Part shown: in pieces, positions 1 through 7,724 of the stretch | Numbering within the stretch: position 1 is the first letter of the stretch | Layout of the letters: every line of letters starts with the position of its first letter | DNA from: Synechococcus sp. PCC 7335 | GTDB taxonomy: Bacteria; Cyanobacteriota; Cyanobacteriia; Phormidesmidales; Phormidesmidaceae | NCBI RefSeq assembly: GCF_000155595.1 | Contig: NZ_DS989904.1 | Location: 1-64,000 of the forward strand | DNA: 64,000 nucleotides | Direction of reading: 5' to 3' | The notes under the pieces: generated by a model | What the model was told of the DNA's origin: nothing | Databases searched by the model: none | The model's input: only the letters and a program-made list of their open reading frames with translations | Translations under genes and position numbers: made by a program

Positions 1-696
1 CAAATATGGCATTAGCTCCAGGCGAATCCGATTACGCCGAAAGTTTAGATCCTGATTACTGCTATCTATCCACACAGGAATGTGCTGATCTTGGCAAAAA
101 TGAGCGGTTTCGGCGCGAGTAAAATCCAGCAAGGGCCTGACTAAGGTAATCGCTTGGGACTGCTTTATATCTAGATTGTCACCCTGAGCTAGGCACGCAG
201 CTAGGCTCAGAGGCCTTGTCCATCTAAGGGTGCCTAGGCCATCGGTGCCTGCTCCTCTGATTAGGTTATAGAGGACAGTTTCAGCGCGATCGCTCTTTGT
301 ATGGCCTGTCACCACGTGGCTATAGCCCTGTTCCCTAGCAACTCGTTCGAACACCTCATAGCGCCATCCTCTAGCGGCTGCCTCGGTTTTGGCTAGCCCC
401 TTGGCAAGTTCTATTCGGACGGGTATCTGCCACGCCTCAGCTAACTTCACCACATGCGCCGCATTTTCAGTCGAATCTGTTCTCCAGCCATGGTCACAAT
501 GAATCCATCCCAAAGACCAGTACCATTTAGAGCTTAAGTCACTCAGCAGCCGAGCTAAACATAGTGAGTCTTGCCCTCCTGAGACAGCAATCAAAATATG
601 GCTATCTTTAGGGAGCAAGCGCTGCTGACGCAATAGAATATGCAGCTTGGCGTGAGCTGCTGACCAGCTAGCTGAAGTGCCTGTTGTAGGAGTCAC
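1..696 (-). CDS. tilS: tRNA(Ile)-lysidine synthase TilS, N-terminal part (3' end outside window)
   Basis: TilS ligates lysine to C34 of the CAU-anticodon tRNA-Ile so that it reads AUA. Translating the minus strand from a GTG at 696-694 gives an open frame of 232 codons running off the left edge. It carries the PP-loop ATPase motif SGGQDS at residues 39-44. A GHTKSDRAETVLYNLIRGAG segment and a WIDSSNQDLNFRRNRIR segment follow, both typical of the TilS catalytic domain. The C-terminal domains lie outside the window. The GTG start is the likely one because no in-frame ATG precedes the PP-loop. The next gene on the same strand ends 73 bp upstream. I am confident of the family; only the length is unknown. 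Confidence 0.9.
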   Translation of the reverse strand, partial: MTPTTGTSASWSAAHAKLHILLRQQRLLPKDSHILIAVSGGQDSLCLARLLSDLSSKWYWSLGWIHCDHGWRTDSTENAAHVVKLAEAWQIPVRIELAKGLAKTEAAARGWRYEVFERVAREQGYSHVVTGHTKSDRAETVLYNLIRGAGTDGLGTLRWTRPLSLAACLAQGDNLDIKQSQAITLVRPLLDFTRAETAHFCQDQHIPVWIDSSNQDLNFRRNRIRLELMPYL

Positions 697-769
697 TGTG
701 CTCCTGCTCTAACTCTGAACGCTAAGTATAGACAGTGGAGGTTCACCGTCTGCACATCTATCAACTGCA

Positions 770-1876
770 TTAGTCTGCTTTGGTCACATCGTCTTGAATC
801 TCAGCAGCTGTCTGCTTCATTTGTTCAGTAGCTTCGTTGATACGCTGTTTTGCCCGCTGCAGCCAGTTTTCACTACTATCTACAGGACTAGCCGACTCTC
901 GAATTTCGCTACGTGATCTGCCTAAATCCTCTCCAACAGTGCCCTTAGAATCAAAATCGATACTTTCAGCCTCTGACTTGTAAGCGCCAGATTGCGGAAC
1001 ATTGCTAGCATTAAGCATATCGCCATGAATACTGTTCACGCTGCTGTCGAGAGCTGGAGATTTGATAGGCGTTGAAACGTCCTGCGCACCAACTGATGAA
1101 GCACCCTGGATATCAGCTGACCCAAAGGTTACTGGGCGTAGCGTCTTGGCATTAGTTGTCCTGCCTGACTTTGTTTCATATTGCTCACTATCCACAATCA
1201 CAGTATCAGCAGACAACTTTTCTTCAACAGGTTTTTCTACAACTGGTCCGCTATCGGCCCCACTCTCAGGCGCAGCGGTGATAGGAATACCTGGCTTAGG
1301 AACCTCTGGATGAACCGAACCAGCATCAGGTGTCAGGTCGTGAGTAATACCACTATCAAAACCACTGATGATTCGATCGCTTTGATCAAGATCCAAATCA
1401 GTCCCTAGGGTGTCACTAACTTCCTCATCATCGGTGCGCTTAGCTGCGGCCCAAATCAATAGGGCCAGACCTGCGAGCGGCACTAGCAGCCACCACCATC
1501 TCCCTCGCTCAGCTAGTGGGTCGCTAGCACCACTCGACTCCACATCACTATCTATGGCTGGAACTATTGTTGGTATAGCGACATCGCCAGCAGTTTCACC
1601 AGGTTCAAGCTCAGCACCTAAGACCCCCTCTGTCCCTTCTGTAAGTAAATTACCGCTCGTATCAATCAGGTCACCTTCTGCGTTGACCAAAAAGCCTGCT
1701 GAATTGATCAAGTTACCCTCAGCATCAACCAGCTGGTTGCTAGCCTCAGCCTGGATTGGGGTGGTCTGTGATAGGGCTGGCAGTGTCTGATTGAACACCG
1801 TCGTCAGCTTGGTAGGAATAGCACAGGCGATTAGCGCCACGATTGCTAGAACTGGAACTCTTTCGTGATGAGCCAT
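770..1876 (-). CDS. hypothetical membrane protein with heptad glycine repeats
   Basis: Family not recognised. The 368-residue product starts with a hydrophobic segment (about residues 7-21) that could be a signal anchor. Residues 51-78 hold four tandem 7-residue repeats of the form [DN]-x-x-G-x-L-[IVL] (DAEGNLI, NSAGFLV, NAEGDLI, DTSGNLL). A second membrane helix rich in W and L follows at about residues 127-144 (WWWLLVPLAGLALLIWAA). The rest is an acidic, Ser/Asp/Pro-rich and probably disordered region. It ends in a charged helix (QRAKQRINEATEQMKQTAAE) that could form a coiled coil. The layout suggests a short segment outside the membrane and a long cytoplasmic or periplasmic tail. It sits between tilS (same strand) and the divergent min operon; neither gives a functional clue. 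Confidence 0.7.
   Translation of the reverse strand: MAHHERVPVLAIVALIACAIPTKLTTVFNQTLPALSQTTPIQAEASNQLVDAEGNLINSAGFLVNAEGDLIDTSGNLLTEGTEGVLGAELEPGETAGDVAIPTIVPAIDSDVESSGASDPLAERGRWWWLLVPLAGLALLIWAAAKRTDDEEVSDTLGTDLDLDQSDRIISGFDSGITHDLTPDAGSVHPEVPKPGIPITAAPESGADSGPVVEKPVEEKLSADTVIVDSEQYETKSGRTTNAKTLRPVTFGSADIQGASSVGAQDVSTPIKSPALDSSVNSIHGDMLNASNVPQSGAYKSEAESIDFDSKGTVGEDLGRSRSEIRESASPVDSSENWLQRAKQRINEATEQMKQTAAEIQDDVTKAD
1643..1726 (-). repeat. four 21-bp coding repeats (heptapeptide G-x-L)
   Basis: Codons 51-78 of the 770-1876 gene encode DAEGNLI, NSAGFLV, NAEGDLI and DTSGNLL in tandem. Gly is fixed at position 4 and Leu at position 6. DNA identity between units is only moderate, so the protein pattern looks selected rather than freshly duplicated. 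Confidence 0.7.
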
Positions 1877-2461
1877 TATTCCGATGATGCCTCCGGTGCG
1901 TTTCGGTAGCCTTTAAGACTTTGTAGCCCTCGAAATACCTAAGCTCTAGATACCTAAGTCAAGTAGCTAGGTAAAGCAGGTGTAATCGACTGTGATAGCT
2001 AATCAACTGAGATAACTACGTGCGATAACTATGAACATACAGCCTAAGACAGCCTTATTCGATACTGCCTGATTTTATGTTTCCGTTAAACATAATGATT
2101 GTTTCAAGGCTTTGGTAGGGCTACCTATTTCAGCTTCACACCTCTTGTGATGTCTTGTCGGGATTTTAGTCGAAACGTTAGATAACGCGATCGCCCCTTC
2201 AAGGCTCCCTCTACCTAAAGCTTCCTAAAGCTCCGTTTATTTATAGATAACTCAAATAGATAGATTAAGATAGCGACATCGAAAAGATATCAACTCGTTT
2301 TGATAAATCTAGGTATATTTAGTCCGCGCTATGTTCCATAAAGCAATAGTGTTCTAAGATAGCCAGTGTTCTAAGATAGCCAGGTCTTGTGGCTTGGTAA
2401 GTAGGGATGTGTCCCTATCTCATTTGAGCTAGAACATATCGGCCATAAGGTGTGTCGGCAG
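1877..2461. promoter_or_regulatory. divergent intergenic region before minCDE
   Basis: About 570 bp separate the minus-strand membrane protein gene from minC and must hold both promoters. I see an AT-rich stretch at about 2225-2330, a 10-bp tandem repeat (CCTAAAGCTT/C) at 2214-2233, and a perfect 17-bp tandem duplication at 2348-2381. No clear -35/-10 pair could be assigned and no small gene is evident. Confidence 0.4.
2348..2381. repeat. 17-bp perfect tandem duplication upstream of minC
   Basis: AGTGTTCTAAGATAGCC occurs twice back to back (2348-2364 and 2365-2381), about 70-115 bp upstream of the minC start. It lies where a promoter or 5' untranslated region would be expected. Confidence 0.9.
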
Positions 2462-3376
2462 ATGGTTCCAGATTTTTCTTCTCAGAGTAGCCAGGAATCT
2501 GAGGAGATTGACTTTAATAACTTCATATTGGAAATTGAGCCAGAGCCGGCGTCGGCAGAGGGTTCACCTGCGTCAGTCGAAGGACAGATAAAGGCAGAAG
2601 GCAATCCCAATTTACAGGTACACTTCAAGAGTGAGAATGGTCGGCTGCTGCTGGTTTTGCCGCCAGCGCCCGAAAAAAGCCGTAATCCAGTTTACTGGGA
2701 GGAACTTAGGCAGCAGTTAAAGGGGCGCATTAGTGGCAGTGAGCGGTTTTTGCAGCCACATACCCCTGTCCATCTGATTGCACGTGATCGCCTACTAGAC
2801 AGTCAGCAAATACAAGAGATAGATGGTTTGCTAAGCGACGCGCAGCTTCCACTCAAGCGAATCTACGCTAGCCGCCGTCAGACTGCTGTTGCCGCCGCTA
2901 CTGCTGGATACTCAGTAGAACAGCAAACTACCCTCAATTACCTAGGGCAGGGACAAGAAGCCTCCCGCCAGGCAATGGACGAACCACTATACATGCAAAG
3001 CACCTTTCGATCTGGCGTGGAAGTGCGGCATCGAGGAACCGTCATAGTGTTGGGTGATGTCAACCCTGGTAGCTCTATTGTGGCTGAAGGCGATATTTTT
3101 GTCTGGGGACACTTGCGCGGAGTAGTGCATGCCGGCGCGCAGGGCAACAGCCAATGCCGCATCATGGCACTACATATGCAGCCGACTCAGCTGCGTATTG
3201 CCGACAAGGTGGCGCGATCACCTGACAACCCACCTGCTCAATACCAGCCAGAGGTGGCCTATATCGGTCCTGATGGCATCCGAATAGCCCTAGCCTCCGA
3301 GTTTGCCCTTGCTGACTTAACTGACTCAGGAAACACCCCAGGCCCCCTCCCAGAGACCACCCCAGAGACCACCTAA
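2450..3376 (+). CDS. minC: septum site-determining protein MinC
   Basis: MinC inhibits FtsZ assembly away from mid-cell and is carried to the membrane by MinD. The C-terminal half (about residues 180-275) matches the MinC beta-helix domain: a basic RSGVEVRHRGTVIVLGDVN segment, then GSSIVAEGDIFVWGHLRGVV and a tail giving the MinD-binding face. The N-terminal domain (about residues 45-140) is the weaker FtsZ-interaction part. The first 40 residues are acidic and probably disordered. The frame opens with GTG at 2450, but ATG at 2462 (residue 5) is an equally good start, with AAGG at 2447-2450 as ribosome site. minD begins 8 bp after the stop, so the genes are surely co-transcribed. Confidence 0.93.
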   Translation: MCRQMVPDFSSQSSQESEEIDFNNFILEIEPEPASAEGSPASVEGQIKAEGNPNLQVHFKSENGRLLLVLPPAPEKSRNPVYWEELRQQLKGRISGSERFLQPHTPVHLIARDRLLDSQQIQEIDGLLSDAQLPLKRIYASRRQTAVAAATAGYSVEQQTTLNYLGQGQEASRQAMDEPLYMQSTFRSGVEVRHRGTVIVLGDVNPGSSIVAEGDIFVWGHLRGVVHAGAQGNSQCRIMALHMQPTQLRIADKVARSPDNPPAQYQPEVAYIGPDGIRIALASEFALADLTDSGNTPGPLPETTPETT

Positions 3377-3384
3377 GAGAATTC

Positions 3385-4182
3385 ATGAGCCGCATTATCG
3401 TTATGACCTCCGGTAAAGGAGGCGTTGGTAAGACAACCTGCACAGCAAACATAGGTATGGCCCTAGCAAAAGCGGGGCAGCGTGTTGCTGTAGTCGACGC
3501 CGACTTTGGCTTGCGGAATCTGGATCTGCTGCTAGGTCTGGAAAATCGCATCGTCTACACTGCCCTAGATGTGCTCGCCGGAGAGTGCCGCCTCGACCAA
3601 GCACTCGTTAAAGATAAGCGACAGCCAAATCTAGCTCTGCTGCCTGCCGCTCAAAACCGTTCAAAAGAATCTATCAAACCAGAGCAGATGAAGCGCCTGA
3701 TCAAGGCCTTGACCAAAGTCTATAATTTCATCTTGATTGACAGCCCTGCGGGTATCGAAATGGGCTTTCGCAACTCGATCGCGGCTGCTCGTGAAGCGAT
3801 CATCGTCACTACGCCAGAGATCTCGGCAGTTCGCGATGCTGATCGCGTCATTGGTCTGCTAGAGGCCAACGACATCAAAACAATCCGGCTTGTGATTAAT
3901 CGATTGCGACCGACGATGGTCGCAGCCGATCAAATGATGTCGGTTAAAGATGTCCAAGGTATTCTATCTATTCCGCTACTAGGCGTCATTCCTGATGACG
4001 AACAGGTGATTGTTTCTACCAATAAGGGAGAGCCTTTAGTACTAGACGAAAATCTTTCTCAAGCTGGAATAGCGTTCACAAATGTTTCCCAGCGTTTGCT
4101 AGGCGAGAAAGTGCCCTTGATGGACCTAAGTGTCCAAAAAGAAGGGTTCTTGACGAAGTTCAAACAATTGTTTGGGGGATAG
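3385..4182 (+). CDS. minD: septum site-determining protein MinD, ParA-type ATPase
   Basis: MinD is the membrane-cycling ATPase that recruits MinC and is stimulated by MinE. The deviant Walker A motif KGGVGKTT is at residues 11-18, the switch I aspartates are in VVDADFG at about residues 36-42, and the switch II DSPAGIE segment is near residue 120. The C-terminus (KFKQLFGG) is the amphipathic membrane-targeting helix. At 265 residues it is the normal family length. It follows minC by 8 bp. minE starts 100 bp downstream; that spacer contains a HIP1 site (4193-4200) but no obvious terminator. Confidence 0.97.
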   Translation: MSRIIVMTSGKGGVGKTTCTANIGMALAKAGQRVAVVDADFGLRNLDLLLGLENRIVYTALDVLAGECRLDQALVKDKRQPNLALLPAAQNRSKESIKPEQMKRLIKALTKVYNFILIDSPAGIEMGFRNSIAAAREAIIVTTPEISAVRDADRVIGLLEANDIKTIRLVINRLRPTMVAADQMMSVKDVQGILSIPLLGVIPDDEQVIVSTNKGEPLVLDENLSQAGIAFTNVSQRLLGEKVPLMDLSVQKEGFLTKFKQLFGG

Positions 4183-4282
4183 AGTTGATAGTGCGATCGC
4201 CCTTTTTCCAAAAACCTCTTGACAAACGTATAGCTCCCAATCGGCCGCCACTCGCTGGCATCGACATCACGGTGACACTCTT

Positions 4283-5137
4283 ATGGCAATTCCTATTATC
4301 AGCGACCTACTAGAAAAATTCTTTGGGCCACCAGAAGACTCCCACAGCCGCGACGATGTCAAAAGAAGGCTTAAGTTTGTGCTAGCTCATGATCGCTTAG
4401 CCCTAGATCCTCAGACGCTAGAAATGATGCGTCAAGAGATTATCGCTGTTGTCTCTCGCTACGTAGAGATCGATTTTGATTCACTAGAATTCTCTCTAGG
4501 TACAGATCAGCGGATGACCACCCTAACCGCTAACTTACCTATTCGTCGTATCCGCTCTGTCAACCGTGGTCTAGGTGAGCCTATAGATTTAGAGGTGCCA
4601 GCTAGCAACGTCGAGCTGACCTCTCAGTCCGAGACAAAAGCAGCAGGTGCCACAGTTGATAAAGTCGCACCACAAAAGCTTAAGGAAGAAAATCTCAATG
4701 AGTCTGATTTAAACAACCAATCGCTAGATATCGATCGAACTGAAACGAGCAGTGAGCCAAACTTACCAGATAATTCCAACTCTAGTGACTCAGAGGTTAG
4801 TGACTTAGAGCTTAGTGATTCAGAACCTAACGATCCAAGATCAGGTGATTTGAGCAGCAATTTAGAAGTAGATAATTCAGCCTTAGATGATTCAGCCTTA
4901 GATGATTCGGAGCTTAATCAGTCAAAGCGCGAGATATCAAAGTTAGATGATTCAAGCTCAAGTAATTCAGAACTAGACAATCTAGCCAGTGAGCTTCCCA
5001 ACCAGAAAGGCAAACCAGAAGAAAATAACCAGGCCAAAGAATCCACTCATGAAGTCTCGGATACATCGATTTTAGAAGCATCGGACGAAACTACTATGAG
5101 TAAGGTTGAGCCCAGGAACAACGTAGACGTCGGATAA
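4283..5137 (+). CDS. minE: MinE cell division topological specificity factor with a long repeat-rich acidic C-terminal extension
   Basis: Residues 1-90 are a complete MinE: an N-terminal membrane and MinD-contacting segment (IISDLLEKFFG), the anti-MinCD helix region (RDDVKRRLKFVLAHDR) and the dimerisation domain ending in NLPIRRIR. MinE proteins are usually about 85-110 residues, but this frame continues to 284. Residues 91-165 are a polar linker. Residues 168-236 are about 14 units of five residues (SDSEV, SDLEL, SDSEP, DDSAL, DDSEL, NQSKR, EISKL, SNSEL) rich in Asp, Ser, Glu and Leu. The tail ends in another acidic stretch. It is open, in frame, and followed by stpA after only 14 bp. It is therefore translated unless a sequencing error removed an early stop. 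The function of the tail is unknown. Confidence 0.92.
   Translation: MAIPIISDLLEKFFGPPEDSHSRDDVKRRLKFVLAHDRLALDPQTLEMMRQEIIAVVSRYVEIDFDSLEFSLGTDQRMTTLTANLPIRRIRSVNRGLGEPIDLEVPASNVELTSQSETKAAGATVDKVAPQKLKEENLNESDLNNQSLDIDRTETSSEPNLPDNSNSSDSEVSDLELSDSEPNDPRSGDLSSNLEVDNSALDDSALDDSELNQSKREISKLDDSSSSNSELDNLASELPNQKGKPEENNQAKESTHEVSDTSILEASDETTMSKVEPRNNVDVG
4784..4990 (+). repeat. 15-bp coding repeats in the minE tail
   Basis: The tail of minE has a 15-bp period. The clearest units are GATAATTCAGCCTTA (4871-4885), GATGATTCAGCCTTA (4886-4900) and GATGATTCGGAGCTT (4901-4915). Flanking units are more diverged. The array encodes an acidic five-residue repeat with Leu often at position 5. Confidence 0.85.
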
Positions 5138-5151
5138 ACGGCACGAAATCA

Positions 5152-6435
5152 ATGCTACATCACCAAACAGTTTCCTTAGATCATGCTGCTTTAGCAGACT
5201 ATTTAGGCCAAAGCGAGAACTTACTAATCATTCAAGATCTAGACGGCGTCTGTATGCCTTTGGTGAACGATCCGCTGAATCGGACCCTTGGCAAAAGCTA
5301 TCTAAGCGCAACAACACAGTTCGATGAGCATTTCTTCATATTGACCAACGGTGAGCATATCGGCCAGCGCGGACTACAAACTATCATCGAGAGCGCAGTC
5401 GGTGGCGCAGCCGTAGCAAAAGAACAAAGGCTTTATCTGCCAGGACTAGCAGCTGGCGGTGTGCAATGGCAAGATCGTAGTGGCGAAGTCAGTCATCCAG
5501 GGGTTGATCAAACTGAGCTAGATTTTCTAACGGAGGTGGCTGAACGCATTGAACGGACGCTAGACGATTTTTTGAAGGCACAGCATTCTTTCTCAGAAGC
5601 TGAACGAACACGACTTGTAAAGGCATCTGTTTTAGATAACGTCGCTTCGCCAACTGCGAACCTTAATTCTCTCTACCAGGCAATAGTAGGTGAGTTAGAA
5701 ACTACCCATAGCTCAGATATCGATCGGTTTGTTCAGCTTCAGCAGCATATTGTGACTTTAATGGAAGAACTGTTGCAAGAAGCAGAAGCCGCTGGACTAG
5801 CCGATCAGTTCTTCGTTCACTATGCACCAAATCTTGGGCGCGACGGATTTGTTCACGAGGCAGTCTGGTTTGCCGATGCCCAAACGGCAGGTACGACCGA
5901 TTTTCAGTTCATGCTGCGAGGCGCGGTTAAAGAAGCTGGGGTGCTGTCACTGCTAAACCACTATTTCTTCGTACATACTGGGCATTACCCATTAGGGGTA
6001 GATTTCAACGCCAGACAAGCACCGCGATCGCTCGATGACATGCTCAAGCTAGTCGTTCAAAATTTTGAGCGATCGCTTATGCCTACGATTGTAGGGGTAG
6101 GCGATACAGTGACTAGTCAGGCCGTAGAACAAAATGGCAAGCTAGAATTCAAGCGAGGGGGAAGCGATCGCAACTTTCTTCAGCTCATCCAAAACATTGG
6201 TCAAGCTACCGAAACACCAACGCTGCAGGTATTCGTCGATAGCAGCGGCGGCGAACTTCGCAATCGTCGCCCAGTCAAACTAGGTACTAACAACGAAGGC
6301 AGTCCTATCGTATTAGATGGAATTGGCGATCCTAGAGACGAAAGCGATCCATTGACAATCAACGTAGTTTTTCCAAACGGACCAGAAGAGTACTGCCAAA
6401 TGTTTCAGAGTGCGGCTGGTAAACGAAAAAAATGA
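5152..6435 (+). CDS. stpA: glucosylglycerol 3-phosphatase StpA
   Basis: StpA removes phosphate from glucosylglycerol phosphate, the last step in making the compatible solute glucosylglycerol in salt-stressed cyanobacteria. The haloacid-dehalogenase-type motif is at residues 29-32 (DLDG within LLIIQDLDGVCMPLVNDPLN). The diagnostic blocks LTNGEH, LYLPGLAAGGVQWQDR, SVLDNVASPTANLN, FFVHYAPNLGRD, FQFMLRGAVKEAGVL and GVGDTVTSQ match what I recall of Synechocystis Slr0746 across its whole length (427 versus about 420 residues). It starts 14 bp after minE, so it is probably in the min transcript. The partner synthase (ggpS) is not in this window. A strong inverted repeat follows at 6472-6494. Confidence 0.93.
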   Translation: MLHHQTVSLDHAALADYLGQSENLLIIQDLDGVCMPLVNDPLNRTLGKSYLSATTQFDEHFFILTNGEHIGQRGLQTIIESAVGGAAVAKEQRLYLPGLAAGGVQWQDRSGEVSHPGVDQTELDFLTEVAERIERTLDDFLKAQHSFSEAERTRLVKASVLDNVASPTANLNSLYQAIVGELETTHSSDIDRFVQLQQHIVTLMEELLQEAEAAGLADQFFVHYAPNLGRDGFVHEAVWFADAQTAGTTDFQFMLRGAVKEAGVLSLLNHYFFVHTGHYPLGVDFNARQAPRSLDDMLKLVVQNFERSLMPTIVGVGDTVTSQAVEQNGKLEFKRGGSDRNFLQLIQNIGQATETPTLQVFVDSSGGELRNRRPVKLGTNNEGSPIVLDGIGDPRDESDPLTINVVFPNGPEEYCQMFQSAAGKRKK

Positions 6436-6471
6436 GGTTGGGCGAAATATAGCGTCTCTCAATCACCCAAA

Positions 6472-6494
6472 ATCTAGATCTCGGGGATCTAGAT
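6472..6494. terminator. 9-bp inverted repeat after stpA, possible terminator
   Basis: ATCTAGATC (6472-6480) and GATCTAGAT (6486-6494) form a perfect 9-bp stem with a 5-nt loop, 36 bp after the stpA stop. No T run follows, so intrinsic termination is uncertain; it may act as a 3' RNA stabiliser. Confidence 0.5.
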
Positions 6495-6638
6495 CAATAA
6501 GTGAAGGCCTCATAGAATAAAGTGTTGAGTGGCTCACAGATTATGTACAGTAGATGGCTTCCCCGATATGTACTTAACATCCCTGCACATCGCTTATGAT
6601 ATCTTTAAACAAGTAGAGAAAAGTATTATCAAGCCACC

Positions 6639-6851
6639 ATGGAAAATAAAACGAAGCTTGTCCCTGTAGAGTCTAATACCACCTCTACTGAACTTGATAG
6701 CAAAATCCTCGGCGTCAGCGCTACTCGATACTACAAACCAGAGCCTCGGCTGGGTTTTACGCCCTACGCTGAGCTATGGAACGGACGCTTAGCGATGGTT
6801 GGCTTCTTTGTGGCACTAATCTTCGAACTTATATCAGCTCACGCTCTCTAA
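6639..6851 (+). CDS. hli: high light-inducible protein (HliP, single-helix CAB-like)
   Basis: Hlips bind chlorophyll and carotenoid as dimers, and protect or aid assembly of photosystem II proteins under stress. The 70-residue product has the conserved chlorophyll-binding motif ELWNGRLAMVGF at residues 45-56. This starts the single transmembrane helix, which continues with FVALIFELIS. The N-terminal 35 residues are polar and stromal. ATG at 6639 is preceded by a purine-rich tract. The gene stands alone; the next gene is convergent. A 7-bp inverted repeat (GCGCAGC 6878-6884, GCTGCGC 6901-6907) lies just downstream. I could not place an RpaB (HLR1) element upstream with confidence. Confidence 0.93.
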   Translation: MENKTKLVPVESNTTSTELDSKILGVSATRYYKPEPRLGFTPYAELWNGRLAMVGFFVALIFELISAHAL

Positions 6852-7031
6852 ACAAATCCATCCCCATTGATGGCAATGCGCAGCAAGCATACTCAAAAGG
6901 GCTGCGCCTACGTATCATTGCTGTGCGCTTTACATCGTACGGCAGGGACTGCAGCCTTTGGGGGTGTAGTCAGCAAAGTGCGAAAGGCTATACGTATCAA
7001 GTACATCTTGGGCTAAGCCCCAAGCTCCCTT

Positions 7032-7499
7032 CTAAGCAATATCTGGAGGAACTTGCCTTCTTGCATGTTGCGAAAGCCTACTATGAAACATTGCCTTGAT
7101 ATCATCGCGGCGTACCTCTATGGCCTGGTCGCGAGCCTCAGTCTCTATAAAAATTAAACTATCGACCGGGGTGATAGAGGGAAGCTGAAACAGCAGTTGT
7201 GCAACAGGCACAGGAATTGCCATCAGATTGGGGGTGCTAGCTGCTAGCTTATCTCCAGCCGCACTGCTCAACGAAGGGTAGGCGTAGATCACTCTCTTTG
7301 ACTGAGTAGGATTGTCTTTGTGGGCAATCGTTGCCTGTAGCCACTGCCTGTTTGCAGTCTGCAGAATGTAGTACTCCAGATGCTGAAGCTGACTAGCAAT
7401 ATTAGAAATGATAGGTGAAACCACCTGAATAGCTTTCCTGAGATTAGCTTCTGATGGAGCATCCTCAATCAACTTTTGTAGCTGCCGGTCAATAGTCAT
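7032..7499 (-). CDS. conserved hypothetical protein (cyanobacterial)
   Basis: A 155-residue protein of no recognised function. It begins with a helical, Leu/Ile-rich segment (about residues 1-40) and a HLEYYILQTANRQWLQATI stretch. A mixed region with PVPVAQLLFQLPSI follows, then an acidic to basic C-terminus ending in SRLSQHARRQVPPDIA. No signal peptide, membrane helix or cysteine motif is visible. ATG at 7499 is the only good start. The gene converges on hliP and diverges from hetZ. Base composition and codon use look native. It resembles small cyanobacterial proteins of unknown role, but I cannot name the family. Confidence 0.65.
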   Translation of the reverse strand: MTIDRQLQKLIEDAPSEANLRKAIQVVSPIISNIASQLQHLEYYILQTANRQWLQATIAHKDNPTQSKRVIYAYPSLSSAAGDKLAASTPNLMAIPVPVAQLLFQLPSITPVDSLIFIETEARDQAIEVRRDDIKAMFHSRLSQHARRQVPPDIA

Positions 7500-7724
7500 A
7501 GAAACTCATAGAAAGAGCAGCCATGGAAAAGGCGCAGGAAGATCACGTCTAACGAAATTTAATACTTATATGAAAATCTAGTCAGGCTATCTAGAAGAAT
7601 GTTTGGAAACCTAAGCGATCTGTCTATTCTCATAACTGGTGGTGCTTACTCATTATAGATCTCGGACTATATAGATAGGGATCTTATCGAAAGGTCAACC
7701 ATCGGGAATCAAGTATAGCTGGTA

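Noticed and set aside
1410-1790. 126-codon plus-strand frame
   Set aside because: Antisense to the 770-1876 gene and Ser/Ala/Pro-rich as expected from the complement of that gene.
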